NCBI RefSeq assembly: GCF_003576645.1
Contig: NC_044923.1
Span: 8,679,491-8,743,490 of the forward strand
Source of the DNA: Ipomoea triloba
Lineage: Eukaryota; Streptophyta; Magnoliopsida; Solanales; Convolvulaceae
DNA length: 64,000 bases
Reading direction: 5' to 3'
Shown here: piece by piece, positions 1 to 10,848 of the stretch
Layout of the letters: each line of letters starts with the position of its first letter
How positions within the stretch are numbered: position 1 is the first letter of the stretch
Notes under the pieces: model-generated
Told to the model about the DNA's origin: nothing
Databases searched by the model: none
What the model saw: only the letters and a program-made list of their open reading frames with translations
Made by a program: the position numbers and the translations under genes

Positions 1-208
1 GTTTAGTATTAGTATACAAAATTTATATATTTAGAAACTACATTAAAAATAGTATTAAACACAAAAAATTAAATTTAAAAATAATTAAAAATAATAATAA
101 TAAAGAAAATAAACAAAGAAGAAATACTTGATTTGACCCATGAATAGTAAGTGAGACATAAAATATTAAAATGGGATAGAGGAAGTAATAATTAATAATT
201 AGTTTATG

Positions 209-497
209 TGAAAATTACACTTGTCATCACCTCTAAATTATATGGTAATTGTAGGATTTGTCCCTATTTGTTGGTTATATATGCTCACTACTTGTCGCTA
301 AGTTATAACAGATGTTGCAAATTCAATCCTTTTTCTAACAAGTCATAATGCTCACTTTTCGTCTCTAAACTATAACCTAATGTTTTGTTAGAAAAATGAC
401 GAAATTTGCAACGTTAATTATAGCTTAGGGACGATAACAAGTAAGGACGAATCATGCAATTATCTTAACTTAGAAATGAAAAAGTGTAATTTGCCTT
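209..497. repeat. Foldback (MITE-like) element
   Basis: The left arm (about 209-345) and right arm (about 385-497) are imperfect inverted copies: a left start AAAATTACACTTGTCAT pairs with a right end AAAAGTGTAATTT, and GTTGCAAATT pairs with AATTTGCAAC. Plant non-autonomous DNA elements have this form. No coding capacity is seen. The rest of 1-634 is AT-rich with nothing recognisable. Confidence 0.6.
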
Positions 498-634
498 AGT
501 TTATTGATGATAAATATTTACCAATGATGATTTTACATTAGTTATATTTTAAATTTTACTTACTAAACTCTAGTTAACCAAAATAGGAATTAAAACACCT
601 CCACAAACATGAATTTACACAATATACTAAATTG

Positions 635-1368
635 TGTTGTTCTAGAAATTAAAGCAACTAAGCAAGCAAAAGTAAAACAGTAAAGAGCGCAAAGAACAAC
701 ACGTTTATTTATGCAGTTTGAACTTTGAAGTAACCACTCTCTGGGTCTCCCAGCTTAGCAGAGGCCCAATCTATTATAGTAAAGTTTGGTACAGATTACA
801 GAAAGGTATGATCAAGAGAATACCAAAAATTTAATGGATTCATGTAAAATTAATCCTAAAATCAAGACTCCCCTTAAACCAAGCTACCGTAAAGTAGCTT
901 GGCATGACTTGTCGTTCCTCCCAAGTAGGCCTTGAGTTAAGGCAATTAAGAAAATACCACAAGTCAATGGAACTTTAACTTGTTGATTACAAATCCCATA
1001 TGACTTTTAGTCTTCGTTCAGCACATCGAGAGAAAGAGGAAGATCTAGTGAGTATTTCGGGCACACACTTTCTCTTTTCTGGAAATTCAGTTTTTAAGGA
1101 AGATGTTTAACCTTAATAATTAGTTTGTAACCACCAAGCTACAAGAATTCGATCTGTTATCTAGAAGACCTAAAAATTGAACACATAGAGTTCTTCAGGA
1201 GTATCAACTACTTCAAAACTGATTATTGACAGTGTTCATATTTCAACACTTGTATTAAGATTTGTACAAAAAGTTTCCTGTAGTGAGATTATACACACTA
1301 CCATTCACCACGTCAACTATTATTTGTGTTAGTTGTTGTGTAGTGTGTAGCCTTCAAGACTACCAACA
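635..1368 (-). mobile_element. Candidate 3' LTR of a Ty1/copia-type element
   Basis: On the minus strand this block starts TGTTGGTAGTC and ends GAACAACA, giving the short TGTTG/CAACA terminal repeat expected of an LTR. It lies directly downstream of a decayed copia pol remnant on the same strand, where a 3' LTR should be. The partner LTR is not visible, so the boundaries and target duplication cannot be confirmed. Confidence 0.4.
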
Positions 1369-1439
1369 GTGAGAGATATGAGGGAAAAATCTAGAATTTT
1401 TTAAAGATGCATTGTTGTGAATGGAAAAATTAAGTTGTT

Positions 1440-1860
1440 GTCACAATCGATTTTATAGAAATAATAAGCACATCTTTAGAGCGAATCGCAGATGCTCAAA
1501 TCTTGCGCCATCCAAAGGTTTCATAAAGATATATGCTAATTGCTTCTTAGTAGAAATGTAAAATATTTCAATGTCCTTTCTTTCCACCAATTGTATTATA
1601 AAATGGTGTCAAGTGTGTCAATATGTTTGATATGTGAGTGTTGCACCAATTTTTTTTTTTTAAATGTTAATTGTACTCATGTTGTCACAGTGCAAAGTTA
1701 ATTAGACAATTTTCCTATAGTCTAAAGCTCTACCTCATCCATAATAATTGTGTGCAACAACTTCTTGTTACTACATGTTATGCTTCAATTGTAGCGAGAT
1801 GAAGTTTTTCTTCTTCCTATACCATGACACCAAGTGTAGTCTAAGAGGTAATATTACTTA
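1440..1860 (-). mobile_element. Decayed Ty1/copia pol 3' end (RNase H region)
   Basis: Minus-strand translation, allowing frameshifts, gives pieces typical of the copia RNase H end: CDNMSTINI, then HIDT, then LVERKDIEIFYISTKKQL, then FMKPLDGARFEHLR. These match the CDN...SA, KHID, LVE...I.F..T..Q.AD..TK.L order of plant copia elements. Stops and frame changes make it non-functional. The remainder of pol, gag and the 5' LTR are missing upstream (above 1860). Confidence 0.65.
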
Positions 1861-3125
1861 AACCAGATCTCTTTACTTTGTGTTTGTTCTTATTATTATG
1901 CTTTATTGTTCTTATTGTTCATATTTAAAAGACGTAAATCCTGCTTGAGCCGAAGCAACCTGTGTAGTCTAAGTTTATATGTCAGGTAGAGAAAGTACCC
2001 AGGTGGGGAAAAGAGAAACCTGAGTCTGAATACTTAGATGTTGTTAAGGTTGTAGACGGAGGGTCATGGGATCCTTTGGTTAGTAGGTTAGGGATGATAA
2101 GGTGAAAATAAAAAGAACAAATCTGATAATAAAGCAATAAAAGTAAGAACAAACATAAACTAAAAAGATCTAGATAAGTAATAAAACTCTTAGTACAGCA
2201 ACCTGTGATGCAAGAGAGAAGAAGAATCTTCAAACCAGAAGGTTTTTATAAAACTTAAACTTCTTAAAAAACTTATTTATCATCATGGATAAAAAACTTA
2301 TTCAACAACACTTTGGAAGTACTAAAAACTTTTTAACTGAGAAGATACATCAGGAAACTGATGAAATCCATACTTTTTATCAAGACCCAAATTTCCCAAT
2401 ATAGAAGCAACCCCCATATATGGTTTTTCTATCGTTAGAATTTCCAGCCTTGTCAACATCTCTGTTTCTGATTACTCTTATTTTATACTATATTTTACCT
2501 CATTCTTAGACGATCTTTTTATGCACATTTTAAGATGTTTGTTTGGGTTTTTGAACTAAAAGATGCATTTTATGCTCAGTTGCGCCCAAATACACTTTTG
2601 AGAGAGCTGGAAAATGGAAAAGGAAGCAAAAGTGATCAAAATGGAGCAAAAATGCATGAAAAAGAGCACACGGAAGCAAACTCGAGAAAAATATGCACAA
2701 AAGGGAGTGAAGATGGAGTTCATGGTGTAGAGGCAAAGCTACCTTTTGTGGTCAAAACCCTAGATTTGCCCTATCAATAGATTTTTTTCCTGTTTTCGCT
2801 AGAGGAGAACATCCAATGAACAATAGTTGTAGAGTAAAATTTCCAGATTACGTCATTTCTTGATGGGATGATTTAAAGCCCAAGAGGTGATGAAATTGTG
2901 GTGGATCCCACTTTTCTGGTCAAACGAAGTCATGAAAAAAATCACAAAGTATTACACTAATTGGTCATTCCAATGATCTGCGTACTAGTGAGGTTGAGCT
3001 ACAGCTCTTAATGAATTTATAATCTTATGAGACATGTGGTCCCATTGAGAAGAACTTAATAAATTCACCGCTTTATAATTGAGATGATGAGCATAAAATG
3101 CTCTTAATGATTTCATAACCTAATT
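1861..3125. other. Spacer without a recognised gene
   Basis: An 81-codon plus-strand reading frame (2535-2780) is polar, lacks recognisable motifs and has no splice or promoter context. It resembles LTR-retrotransposon debris more than a gene. Nothing else is supported here. Confidence 0.4.
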
Positions 3126-3133
3126 TGGGTAGT

Positions 3134-3290
3134 CTATATTAAGATATATTTGACAGCGTTAAAAGTCTATATTGAGATAGACTTAACATAATTAAAAGTC
3201 TATATTGAGATGGACTTGACAGTGTTGAAAGTCTATATTGAGATAGACTTGACAGGGTTGAAAGTATATATTGAGATAGACACACAACAG
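3134..3290. repeat. Minisatellite, about 33-bp unit
   Basis: Five imperfect tandem copies of a unit around AAGTCTATATTGAGATAGAC, joined by TTGACAGTGTTG-like linkers. A minus-strand reading frame runs through it as repeated SQYRLSTL, but this only reflects a unit length divisible by three. Confidence 0.8.
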
Positions 3291-3299
3291 AATTGAATA

Positions 3300-4926
3300 C
3301 TAATGATTTTTCATAAGAATTCAAAGATTTTGACTTTTCCTAGAACCTGCAATTTAGAGTTGATGTGTGCATTAGAGTTTAAAATTTATCTAACCGATGA
3401 GTTCAATAGTTATATCACTCTCGGAGAAAAATTACTCAGTGTCACTACGTGTTAGTTCAAGTTCTCAAACACTGACATTAAGATCAGCTCGTTTGTATTG
3501 CTAAGACATTTTCCTCTAGCCTTCTACTTTGAATATGTGGGGGATCATCATTTCTTGTGAACAGTTTAGACAAATCTTCTTGCCAACTCTCAGAATTTGT
3601 CGGGGATTATTGAAAAATTAAATTCTAATTAAGAGTTGGTCCAAACTATTTTTGTTTCCTAATTTTTTTATCTACAAATAACTCTTAGTCCAAACTTTTT
3701 GGGTGGCTGCTAATTTTCATTTTAAATGAGTGAATCTCATTCATTAAGAATGAGTGATGCATCATTAGTTTTGGATCAGACTTTATGGCTGAGGAGTGAA
3801 GCATGGTTTTGTATATAAAGTAACATTCTTTTATTCATTATATTGGACACACCTTGAATTCCTTCCTTTTCTTTAATCCCTTCGTCTCATCGTTTAAGCA
3901 AAGTCAGGTTCACCTGTGCTATAGCGAGTGTGAGCTAAGTGTAGTCCGTCTATGTAGCTCGTCGAAAGCGTGCCAAAATTCTTGATTGCACCATCACCTT
4001 GCAAATAACGCTTTTAAGGCAGTGTTACTATAACACGGCATAGAATCCTTTCCATCCTTAGTTGTTCTTGTTTCCTAAAAGATTGCCAGCATTCGTTGAC
4101 GTTGCTTACATGCTTCAACATTTACTTCATGGTCCACGCTGGTACATGGATCATGACCTTAGTAAAATTTGCAACTGATTAATTGCATAATAAGGATCAA
4201 CATTTTGGAGTACTCCAAAAGTAATCAACTACAAACATACAACTAAACCGAATGTCGTCAAAATCAAAGAACTTCATAGCTAGGGAGACTGATAGAAACG
4301 ACTAAACAGTCCTTAAGGGATCAAGGCATTCTTTTAAAACGAAATTATGATTACATATAATTATTTTCACATAGTCATATGTATACGATCAATTTTTTTT
4401 TAATATACTTAAAAATGTCACACTTATTACTATACTCAATCTATCTCATTTTATATTTTTTAATCTACATAGATAATGAGACTGGGACATATATGACTCA
4501 AATTATTTACACTAATTTTGTAAAATATTTAGTTTAGTATTGATAAATAAATTTTATATATTTTAAAAATCACATTAATAGTTCTATTAAACATAAAGAG
4601 CCAAATTTGAAAATATAAGAAATGATTTTAGAATAATAAGTGAAGAAAGAAGAAAAGGATTGATTAAATGATAGTAACTAAATAGGTCTTATAAAATGAG
4701 AAATATGGATTCATTGTAATTAGCAAGATTTATGAATAATTTAATTAATTCATTGGAAATCACAATGTTACTAAATTGAATGCAATTATACAACTATTAA
4801 ATTATACTATGCCACTCCACATTCTAATTTAATTTAATCTAAGATGTTAAATATCTAATATTCATTTTTCTCCGCACATTATTCTGCCGTCCGTAGCCGT
4901 TTCAGTTTGCGACAAAAAAAAATATT
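3300..4926. other. Spacer; partial duplicate of a segment near 9.6 kb
   Basis: No gene is recognised. The stretch 4236-4310 (GTCGTCAAAATC, AGAACTTCA, GACTGATA, AACAGTCCT in order) closely matches 9600-9672, so both carry pieces of one dispersed repeat. The rest is AT-rich single-copy-looking sequence. Confidence 0.5.
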
Positions 4927-5098
4927 AAAAAAATTATAAATTCTTTTTTTTTTAAGTACTATTGACTCTGGTACAATATAATATCTGTATAAAGAGTACA
5001 TATCGCATCCATTGAGACTCAAACCCACCCCCTCTTATGTATGGATGCAATCGGGTGCCACTAGACCACAAGATCTTTGGCAACAAAATATAAATTCT
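4927..5098 (-). mobile_element. tRNA-derived SINE with target-site duplication
   Basis: Read on the minus strand, the element has a box A-like TGGTCTAGTGGCA, a box B-like GGTTTGAGTCTC about 40 bp later, and a poly-A tail (poly-T at 4944-4953 on the plus strand). It is flanked by near-identical direct repeats, AAAATTATAAATTCT at the left and AAAATATAAATTCT at the right (5085-5098). A pol III-type SINE inserted by target-primed reverse transcription would look like this. Confidence 0.75.
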
Positions 5099-5234
5099 AA
5101 GGGACAATTTTAGCTAAGTTGGTCAAATGTTGATTTGTTAATCACAAATTTACAAATTTAATTTTCAATAGAAGCGATCTATTGCCTTTATTTTGTCACC
5201 TCTGAACAACTTATGTTGATTTATCTCATTGTAG

Positions 5235-5545
5235 GGGGTATTTGGTAATTAAATAGCTTTTAACGTATAGTTGATAGTTGTTTGAGTTAGTGAGTTTGAC
5301 TAGTTGTTAGCATTAGCTGATTGTAGAAAGATGTTTGGTAAATGAATTGTTAATTGATAACTGATTACATGCAAAATGATTTTCTCAAAAAGTTATTTTG
5401 AGCAATTTTTTAAATTCTAGCATTTTGGAGTAATAAACGGTTAAAAAAAATTAATTAATTAAAACAATCGCTAATTAATGAAACAAACAGTGAAGTGAAA
5501 CAAGTAATAATAGTTAAATAAGCTAAAATTCACTGTTAACAAACA
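5235..5545. repeat. MITE family A, copy 1 (diverged)
   Basis: It contains the family core TTAGCTGATTGTAGAAAG followed by GTTTGGTAAAT and TTTCTCAAAAAG, shared with the copies at 21.35, 32.62 and 34.60 kb. The ends carry TTTGGTAA and its approximate inverse. This is the most diverged of the four copies. Confidence 0.55.
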
Positions 5546-5599
5546 TTGTCATAATCATTTAAGATGAGTTGTCGATTTTTCCCCGTCACTCGAGGAGTC

Positions 5600-5609
5600 T
5601 ATAAAAAGG
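5600..5609 (+). promoter_or_regulatory. TATA box of the proline-rich protein gene
   Basis: TATAAAAAGG lies 61 bp upstream of the first in-frame ATG at 5670, which leaves room for a leader of roughly 35-40 bases. Confidence 0.6.
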
Positions 5610-5669
5610 GAAGGGAAGGCCCATAACATATACCTAAGTACAAATTTAGAAAACTTGAGGATTTGCAGT

Positions 5670-6128
5670 ATGGCCACTACTTCAAGTTTTATGGCGATGG
5701 CCATTGTTGCAGTGTTTGCCATTTCAGCGGCTATGGCTACTGCCGCCGCTCCAACTCGGCCTTATCGTGGCCGGAGATTGGCTCAGTATGCAACTCCGGC
5801 CACCCCACCTTGGCCAACTCTTCCACCCACAGCTCCATCATCATCTATCTCTCCACCATATAATCCAGAAACTCCGGGCAGTTCAGATATTCCGGCGACT
5901 CCAGCAACCCCTTCTTGGCCAATTAATCCAGAAACTCCGGGCACTTCAGAGATTCCGGAAACTCCAGGAACCCCTTCTTGGCCAACTGTTCCAGCTATTA
6001 GTCCGTCCATTAATAATTCTCCATCTTATTGGCCACCTGTTCCAGCAACTCCATCCGCCGCCTCGCCATCTTGGATTCCGGGAAAGCCTATGGCCTCTCC
6101 ACCCTGGCCGACGCTTCCGCCTTACTAA
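5670..6128 (+). CDS. Small secreted proline-rich protein
   Basis: This is an intronless reading frame of 152 residues. I start at the ATG at 5670; the open frame extends 15 bases upstream but without another ATG. Residues 1 to about 25 (MATTSSFMAMAIVAVF then small residues ending ATA) form a clear signal peptide. The rest is rich in Pro, Thr and Ser, with imperfect repeats of NPETPG..., IPATPATPSWP and IPETPGTPSWP, plus PPWPTLPP near both ends of the mature part. Such proteins are usually wall or extracellular proteins. There is no catalytic domain, no Cys-rich module and no SPPPP extensin motif, so it is not a classical extensin. A TATA box lies upstream and an AATAAAA signal follows the stop. 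The function is not known from sequence. Confidence 0.8.
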   Translation: MATTSSFMAMAIVAVFAISAAMATAAAPTRPYRGRRLAQYATPATPPWPTLPPTAPSSSISPPYNPETPGSSDIPATPATPSWPINPETPGTSEIPETPGTPSWPTVPAISPSINNSPSYWPPVPATPSAASPSWIPGKPMASPPWPTLPPY

Positions 6129-6245
6129 ACAACGTTATGCATCCCACCCGCCCTTAAATATGTTATAGTACTGTAACGTTGATTTAACAAAATCTCTCCG
6201 GTGATTATATTGATGTCTTCTTAATCGTATTGTCTTTTAAATGGT

Positions 6246-6252
6246 AATAAAA
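6246..6252 (+). terminator. Putative polyadenylation signal
   Basis: AATAAAA lies about 118 bp after the proline-rich protein stop codon. Confidence 0.5.
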
Positions 6253-6318
6253 TGTTAGACCTTCGGTTTCATACTTGACTGACAACATAAATAATGTATT
6301 GAAAATATTCGATCATTT

Positions 6319-6832
6319 CCATTTTTGGTCATACTGTTATTTCGGAATTGTCAATTTTAGTCCACTTCATTAATTTTTACTGCATTGCGGCCGGTCTTAT
6401 TTAGTCATGGCCACTTTTAGTCCACCGTTAAAATTTTCGTTAAATAACCGTCCAAAACAGGGGTATTTTGATCTTTTCATGCTTTGATCATCTCCTTTAC
6501 CCTTTGTAGTGGTTTTCCTTACAGATTTTCATCCAATAAAGAGGTCCTGTAAAAGCCATGGCTTTATAATGTGGCTCACATAGCTTTCGTCGGATCTCTT
6601 CAATGGATGAAAATGTGTAAGGAAAACCACCGCAAAAGGGTCAAGGAGATGACCAAAGCATGAAAAGACCAAAAATATCCCTATTTTGGACAGCAATTTG
6701 ATGGAAATTTTAACGGTGGACTAAAAGGGGCAAACACTAAATAAGACTGATTGCAATGTGGCAAAAATTAATGAAGTGGACTAAAATTGGCAATGCCCCA
6801 ATAACAATAGGACCAAAAATGAAAATGACTCG
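6319..6832. repeat. Foldback element with arms of about 210 bp
   Basis: The left arm (6319-6535) reads CATTTTTGGTCATACTG, AGTCCACTTCATTAATTTTT and TCTTTTCATGCTTTGATCAT. The right arm (about 6600-6832) carries their reverse complements, such as AAAAATTAATGAAGTGGACT. The short spacer holds no gene. This is a non-autonomous DNA element. Confidence 0.8.
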
Positions 6833-7302
6833 AAGCAGTCTTATGAGTAAGGTAAACTATATGTGTTATATACTTAAATATTGTATGTCCTAATGTCTTA
6901 TATTTTTATATAAGTTGTTGATGACATGCAATTGTCAACCAAATTACTTAAAGTCTAGTTAATAACTTGTATTAGGAAAAAGAATCAAATAGACCATTAA
7001 ACTATTAGTGTTTGTTCAATTGGGCCATTAAACAAAAAAGTGTGCAATTAAACCATTTAACTCTATAAATTTGTGCATATAACATTTTTAACAAGTTATT
7101 TTTATGTTAAGCAGACACATAATATATTCACTTAATCAATTATGTTTTGATTTCATATGCCAATTTACAATACGTAATATATCTATATTACTAACATATA
7201 TATTGTTGATTTTACAACTAAAACAGTCGATGACAGATCAACACAACCACTCAAATTATAAGAAAAATAAAAAGTCAGGAAAAGTATAATAATCAAGCTC
7301 AA
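6833..7302. other. Spacer; half of a foldback repeat
   Basis: Around 6980-7090 are phrases such as AGACCATTAAACTATTAG and GGGCCATTAAAC, also seen near 21.16 kb. They mark dispersed repeat debris. No gene is recognised. Confidence 0.4.
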
Positions 7303-7437
7303 AACAATACCTACTAAAGCACAATGAGTCAACAATTGACTCCACTGAGGCTCGAACCCACTCCCATCATCCATGTGAGAGTGTTAATCAAGACACTGGG
7401 TGTCACTTGACCACAAGATCTTTGGCTATAACTGTCA
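7303..7437 (-). mobile_element. SINE remnant, same family as 4.9 kb
   Basis: On the minus strand it has CTTGTGGTCAAGTGACACCC (box A-like) and GGGTTCGAGCCTC (box B), with the same GCCAAAGATCTTGTGG head as the 4.9-kb copy. The tail is diverged and lacks poly-A, so it is older. Confidence 0.6.
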
Positions 7438-7954
7438 TTCTTAATTTTTTTTTTGAATAACGGCTATTTTTAATGATTCCACAACAATCTTCAACCATCA
7501 TCCATTACCAAGGCCTAATGGTCAAGTGCGCGATGTCAAACGCTAAGTCTATGTCCTAACCCATCATCTAGTTCTTCACTTTTTTGTGTCTCCTGGTGCC
7601 AACAACAACGAGAGAAAGTACAATTTAACAATCTTTAGTCTACTTAATAAAACCTATATTTCGTTTCTGACTCCTTTTTAAAGGAGGTGTGGAAGAACTT
7701 CATCGCCTTGACCCAAATGAATGATGTCATATTTATCTTTGTTTTAGATATAAGACGAGTCTAGGGTAAAGTCACCTAAATTTGTACATGTACGCTTCAT
7801 CCAAGGTTGCTATTGTTATTTCTGGTTAACAATTTTTATTTGTTTTAATTTTATTTTATTAGATATGCTAACAAATTTATAAAAAAATACATTAGAAAAA
7901 TTAAACAAATCAACTGCCATTTTCTTTTTAACGGCTTATATAAATTATTTTTTT

Positions 7955-8372
7955 AGTTAATTACCGAAATGGTCTCTTGAATATAGCAAAATTACCAATT
8001 TAATTTTTGACTATTTTAAAACCAATTAAGTTTTCAATTTTAAAAATCTTAATCAATTTAGTCCTTCGTTTGTTTTGCCGTTATACATTCGTTTATAAGT
8101 TGGGACCAAATTGGTGATTCCACTATAATTAAGAGATTATTTCAATAATTGACTTTTTGGAGAAAATGGTGCATGTGATGACCGAAATGGCCCATTGATT
8201 ATAGCAAATTAAATTATCAATTTGATCCCGTGTTGACGGATGTCTAACGGCAAAATAAGTGCAAGACAAAAATGGTTAAGATTTTTAAAATTGAGGAACT
8301 TAATTGGTCAAAAAAATAATCACGGATCAAATTGATAATTTCGTTATAGTTAAAGAACCATTTTATTAATTA
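7955..8372. repeat. Two head-to-head copies of one MITE
   Basis: The block 7955-8150 and the block 8175-8372 each have inverted ends (ACCGAAATGG, GCAAAATTACCAATTT and inverses). Their interiors match only in opposite orientation: ACCAATTAAGTTTTCAATTT in the first, and the reverse complement of AATTGAGGAACTTAATTGGT in the second. Two insertions of one family lie in inverted arrangement. Confidence 0.65.
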
Positions 8373-8452
8373 TTATTTTGTTTTCTTTCTTTTGAGTATA
8401 TAATTGAGAGATAGAGTTAATTCCACCGGAGATTCCTTTTTTGTAGTGGCAA

Positions 8453-8846
8453 TTCTAAATTTAGTCCAGACTATCGTTTTTGTTATTTAACACCCAGACT
8501 ATTATTTTTTGAACATTTTTAGTCATTCTCATGATCTTTTCTTTTTTTAGTAAGGACATTTTTGTCTCTTCATATTTTTCTTTTATTATTTTTTTCTGAT
8601 TTTAACCGGTTTAATTAGTTTAGGACTTTACTAAAAATTAGTTGAAAAATATGATTACTAAAAATAAAAACTTACATAAAGTTCCAAACCAATTAAACCA
8701 GTTGAAATTAAAAAAAAAACAAAAAAAAACTGAAAAGATAAAAATATCCTTACTAAAAATAGGAAAAGTAATGAGAAGGACAAAAATGTCTAATAAATAA
8801 TAATTTAGAATGTTAAATAACAAAAATCATAGTTTAACCTTAAATT
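8453..8846. repeat. Foldback element
   Basis: The left arm CAGACTATCGTTTTTGTTAT with AAGGACATTTTTGTC pairs with a right arm containing GACAAAAATGTC and ATAACAAAAATCATAGTTT. No coding sequence is seen. Confidence 0.65.
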
Positions 8847-8873
8847 TGAAATTGTAACAAAAGATTGGACCTA

Positions 8874-9494
8874 TGATGGAATAGGGATGACAATTTCAAT
8901 CCGCCCCGCGGATATCCACCCGAATCCATCCCGCATGGGTCGGGTTTTTTTTTTGGGTAATAGTGGGTGGTGGGTCGGGGGTGGGTCTTAAAAATGTAAA
9001 TCCGCGGTGGGTCGGGTTGGATTCGGGTTTTATGTACAAAACCCGCATAGCACCCCACCCGACCCACCATGTGTGCATACATATATAATAGTAAAATAAA
9101 TAGTACTAGTATATAGTTAATTATAAAAGTTTCAATAACTTTGGGTAACTTTTTACTATTTTTATATCTAAACAACTAAATTTATTTTTAAAAATTAACA
9201 ATTTAATTATTATATTATAATATTTCTATTATTTTATGTGTTAGTATAACTAATGAATTTTGTTGTTTAATTATGTGTAAGTAATTTTGATATTATTTTT
9301 TGAAAAAATAATAAGTTGATAAGTGGTGGATACCCTAGTGAGCACCCGCACCCGGTGGGGTGGGATGGATTCTAAAAATGTTTACCCGATACGGGTTGAG
9401 AGTGGGGGTGGGTGGAGAAAATGAAATGTGGGTCAGGTGATTGATGTAGCCCTCCCCGATCCACACCCGACCCATTGCCATCCCTATGATGGAA
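8874..9494. mobile_element. Non-autonomous hAT-type element with 8-bp target duplication
   Basis: The element proper is 8882-9486 (605 bp). It begins TAGGGATGACAAT and ends ATTGCCATCCCTA, which are inverted copies. It is flanked on both sides by TGATGGAA (8874-8881 and 9487-9494), an exact 8-bp duplication, the length hAT transposases make. The interior has GGGTCGGGT-type palindromic GC-rich blocks near both ends and an AT-rich centre, with no transposase. Minus-strand reading frames here are repeat artefacts. Confidence 0.85.
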
Positions 9495-9699
9495 TTATCT
9501 CTTGAGAGATATTTTACTTTTTTTCTCCTTTGAAAGAGCTCGGACGTTTCAAAAGATTTTATTGTAAAAATGAAACTTTCATCTGCAAGCGGACCAGCAA
9601 CGTACAACTAAACTAAAAAACTAAACGTCGTCAAAATCGAAGAACTTCACAAAAAGACTGATATAAACAGTCCTCAAAACGACGTCGTTTTGGGGCTAT

Positions 9700-10674
9700 T
9701 ATATATAAATATAATTTTTTTTTTTTCATTTGGTCATTCCTCCTCCGGGCTCCAGGGCTTCGCGTGCGTTTTCTTCTCTGCGACTCTGCTCTATGTGTTT
9801 CTTCTCGCCTCCCACAGACCACAGTCCCACCGCCTAGCCACAGCCCACATCCACTCGCCAGTCCGCCACGGGATATAAATCGAAGTTTCCCACTGCTTAG
9901 TTGCAGAACTTGGCTTGTTTTGTTAGAGAGTAGAATCTTGTTGCGCTGCCAGAAATTTTCTGGAGCTCAGCATCGACAGTACTGCCGAGTAAGGTAAAAT
10001 TGTGGGTGATTTTGTAATTCATGACGGTATCTATTGTTAGATGATTGTTTAACCGTTTGACTGTTAATTTCATGTCCTTCAATGTTGCTTAAGGCTTCAA
10101 TTGAACGGTTTTATCGACTGTCTCTATAGTGTTCGACGGAAGTCCGCAAAGACCCAATGAGATATTTGAACTCTAAAATTACAAATCTTGTTGTTTTTGC
10201 AAGAGCTCTGAAGCAGTTTATATTGATATTAATAACTTATGTTTCATTTGACAAGCTAAATCAGAGGTTATGGTGCGAATTGTAACATTTTACTATGTAG
10301 GAATTTAGCATATTATATTAAGATGTACTACGTAACTGATAAGCTTCTCATAGTTTCCATATTCTGCTATAACTATGATTGATATGTTTAATGTCTCTAT
10401 TATGGAGTTCTTGTTCTTGTTAAAACCTCATTTTCACAGTCTGCATTTAGGAGTTATTCAATGCTCTGATATTAATAGCAGGGACTTTGCTGCCTATTTT
10501 TCCTTTTCAATAAGATTGTAGGGTAAAGAAAACAAGGATGTGTTATCTAGCTCTTTCTTTGATGAATTGAGTAAATTAATGATTGATAAGGGTGTGTAGT
10601 CTTCAATCACATGAAGTTTATTAGTGGTGCTATTATGGTGTTGATCTGACTTTATTAAAGATGGGTTAGAGAGT

Positions 10675-10723
<49 letters not shown>

Positions 10724-10741
10724 NAAGATGGGTTAGAGAGT

Positions 10742-10774
<33 letters not shown>

Positions 10775-10833
10775 TTGTTATCCTTTCAGCTAAAATTATG
10801 GAAACAATAATCTTTACCATTATTAATCTTGCA
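9700..10833 (+). other. 5' leader exon and leader intron of the 10.8-kb gene
   Basis: A CT-rich, relatively GC-rich stretch (about 9730-9993) ends in GAGTAAG followed by a GTAAAA donor at 9994. The next good acceptor is TTGCAG ending at 10834, just before the ATG at 10849. This fits an untranslated first exon plus a leader intron of about 840 bp. It is inferred from splice signals only. The exact transcription start is unknown, although TATATATAAATA lies at about 9700. Confidence 0.5.
10676..10773. repeat. Duplicated poly-T tracts with an unresolved base
   Basis: The phrase GATGGGTTAGAGAGTAG followed by a long poly-T occurs twice in a row, with an N at 10724 between the copies. This may be a real tandem duplication or an assembly artefact at a homopolymer. 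It lies in the leader intron, so coding is unaffected. Confidence 0.7.
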
Positions 10834-10848
10834 GGTGGAAGTCACAAG

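Noticed and set aside
3139..3324. 61-residue minus-strand frame with SQYRLSTL repeats
   Set aside because: Product of a minisatellite whose unit is a multiple of three.
4945..7440. tRNA genes suggested by GGTTCGA-like boxes
   Set aside because: The boxes sit in SINEs; no cloverleaf with paired acceptor and anticodon stems can be formed.
8840..9175. 111- and 60-residue minus-strand reading frames in GC-rich sequence
   Set aside because: They consist of GGGTCGGG/CACCC repeats of a hAT-type element whose ends and 8-bp duplication are visible; they resemble no protein family.
10798..10848. Upstream extension of the helical-protein frame by 17 codons (METIIFTII...)
   Set aside because: A strong acceptor (TTGCAG) ends at 10834 between that ATG and MAKQ; the extension is intronic.
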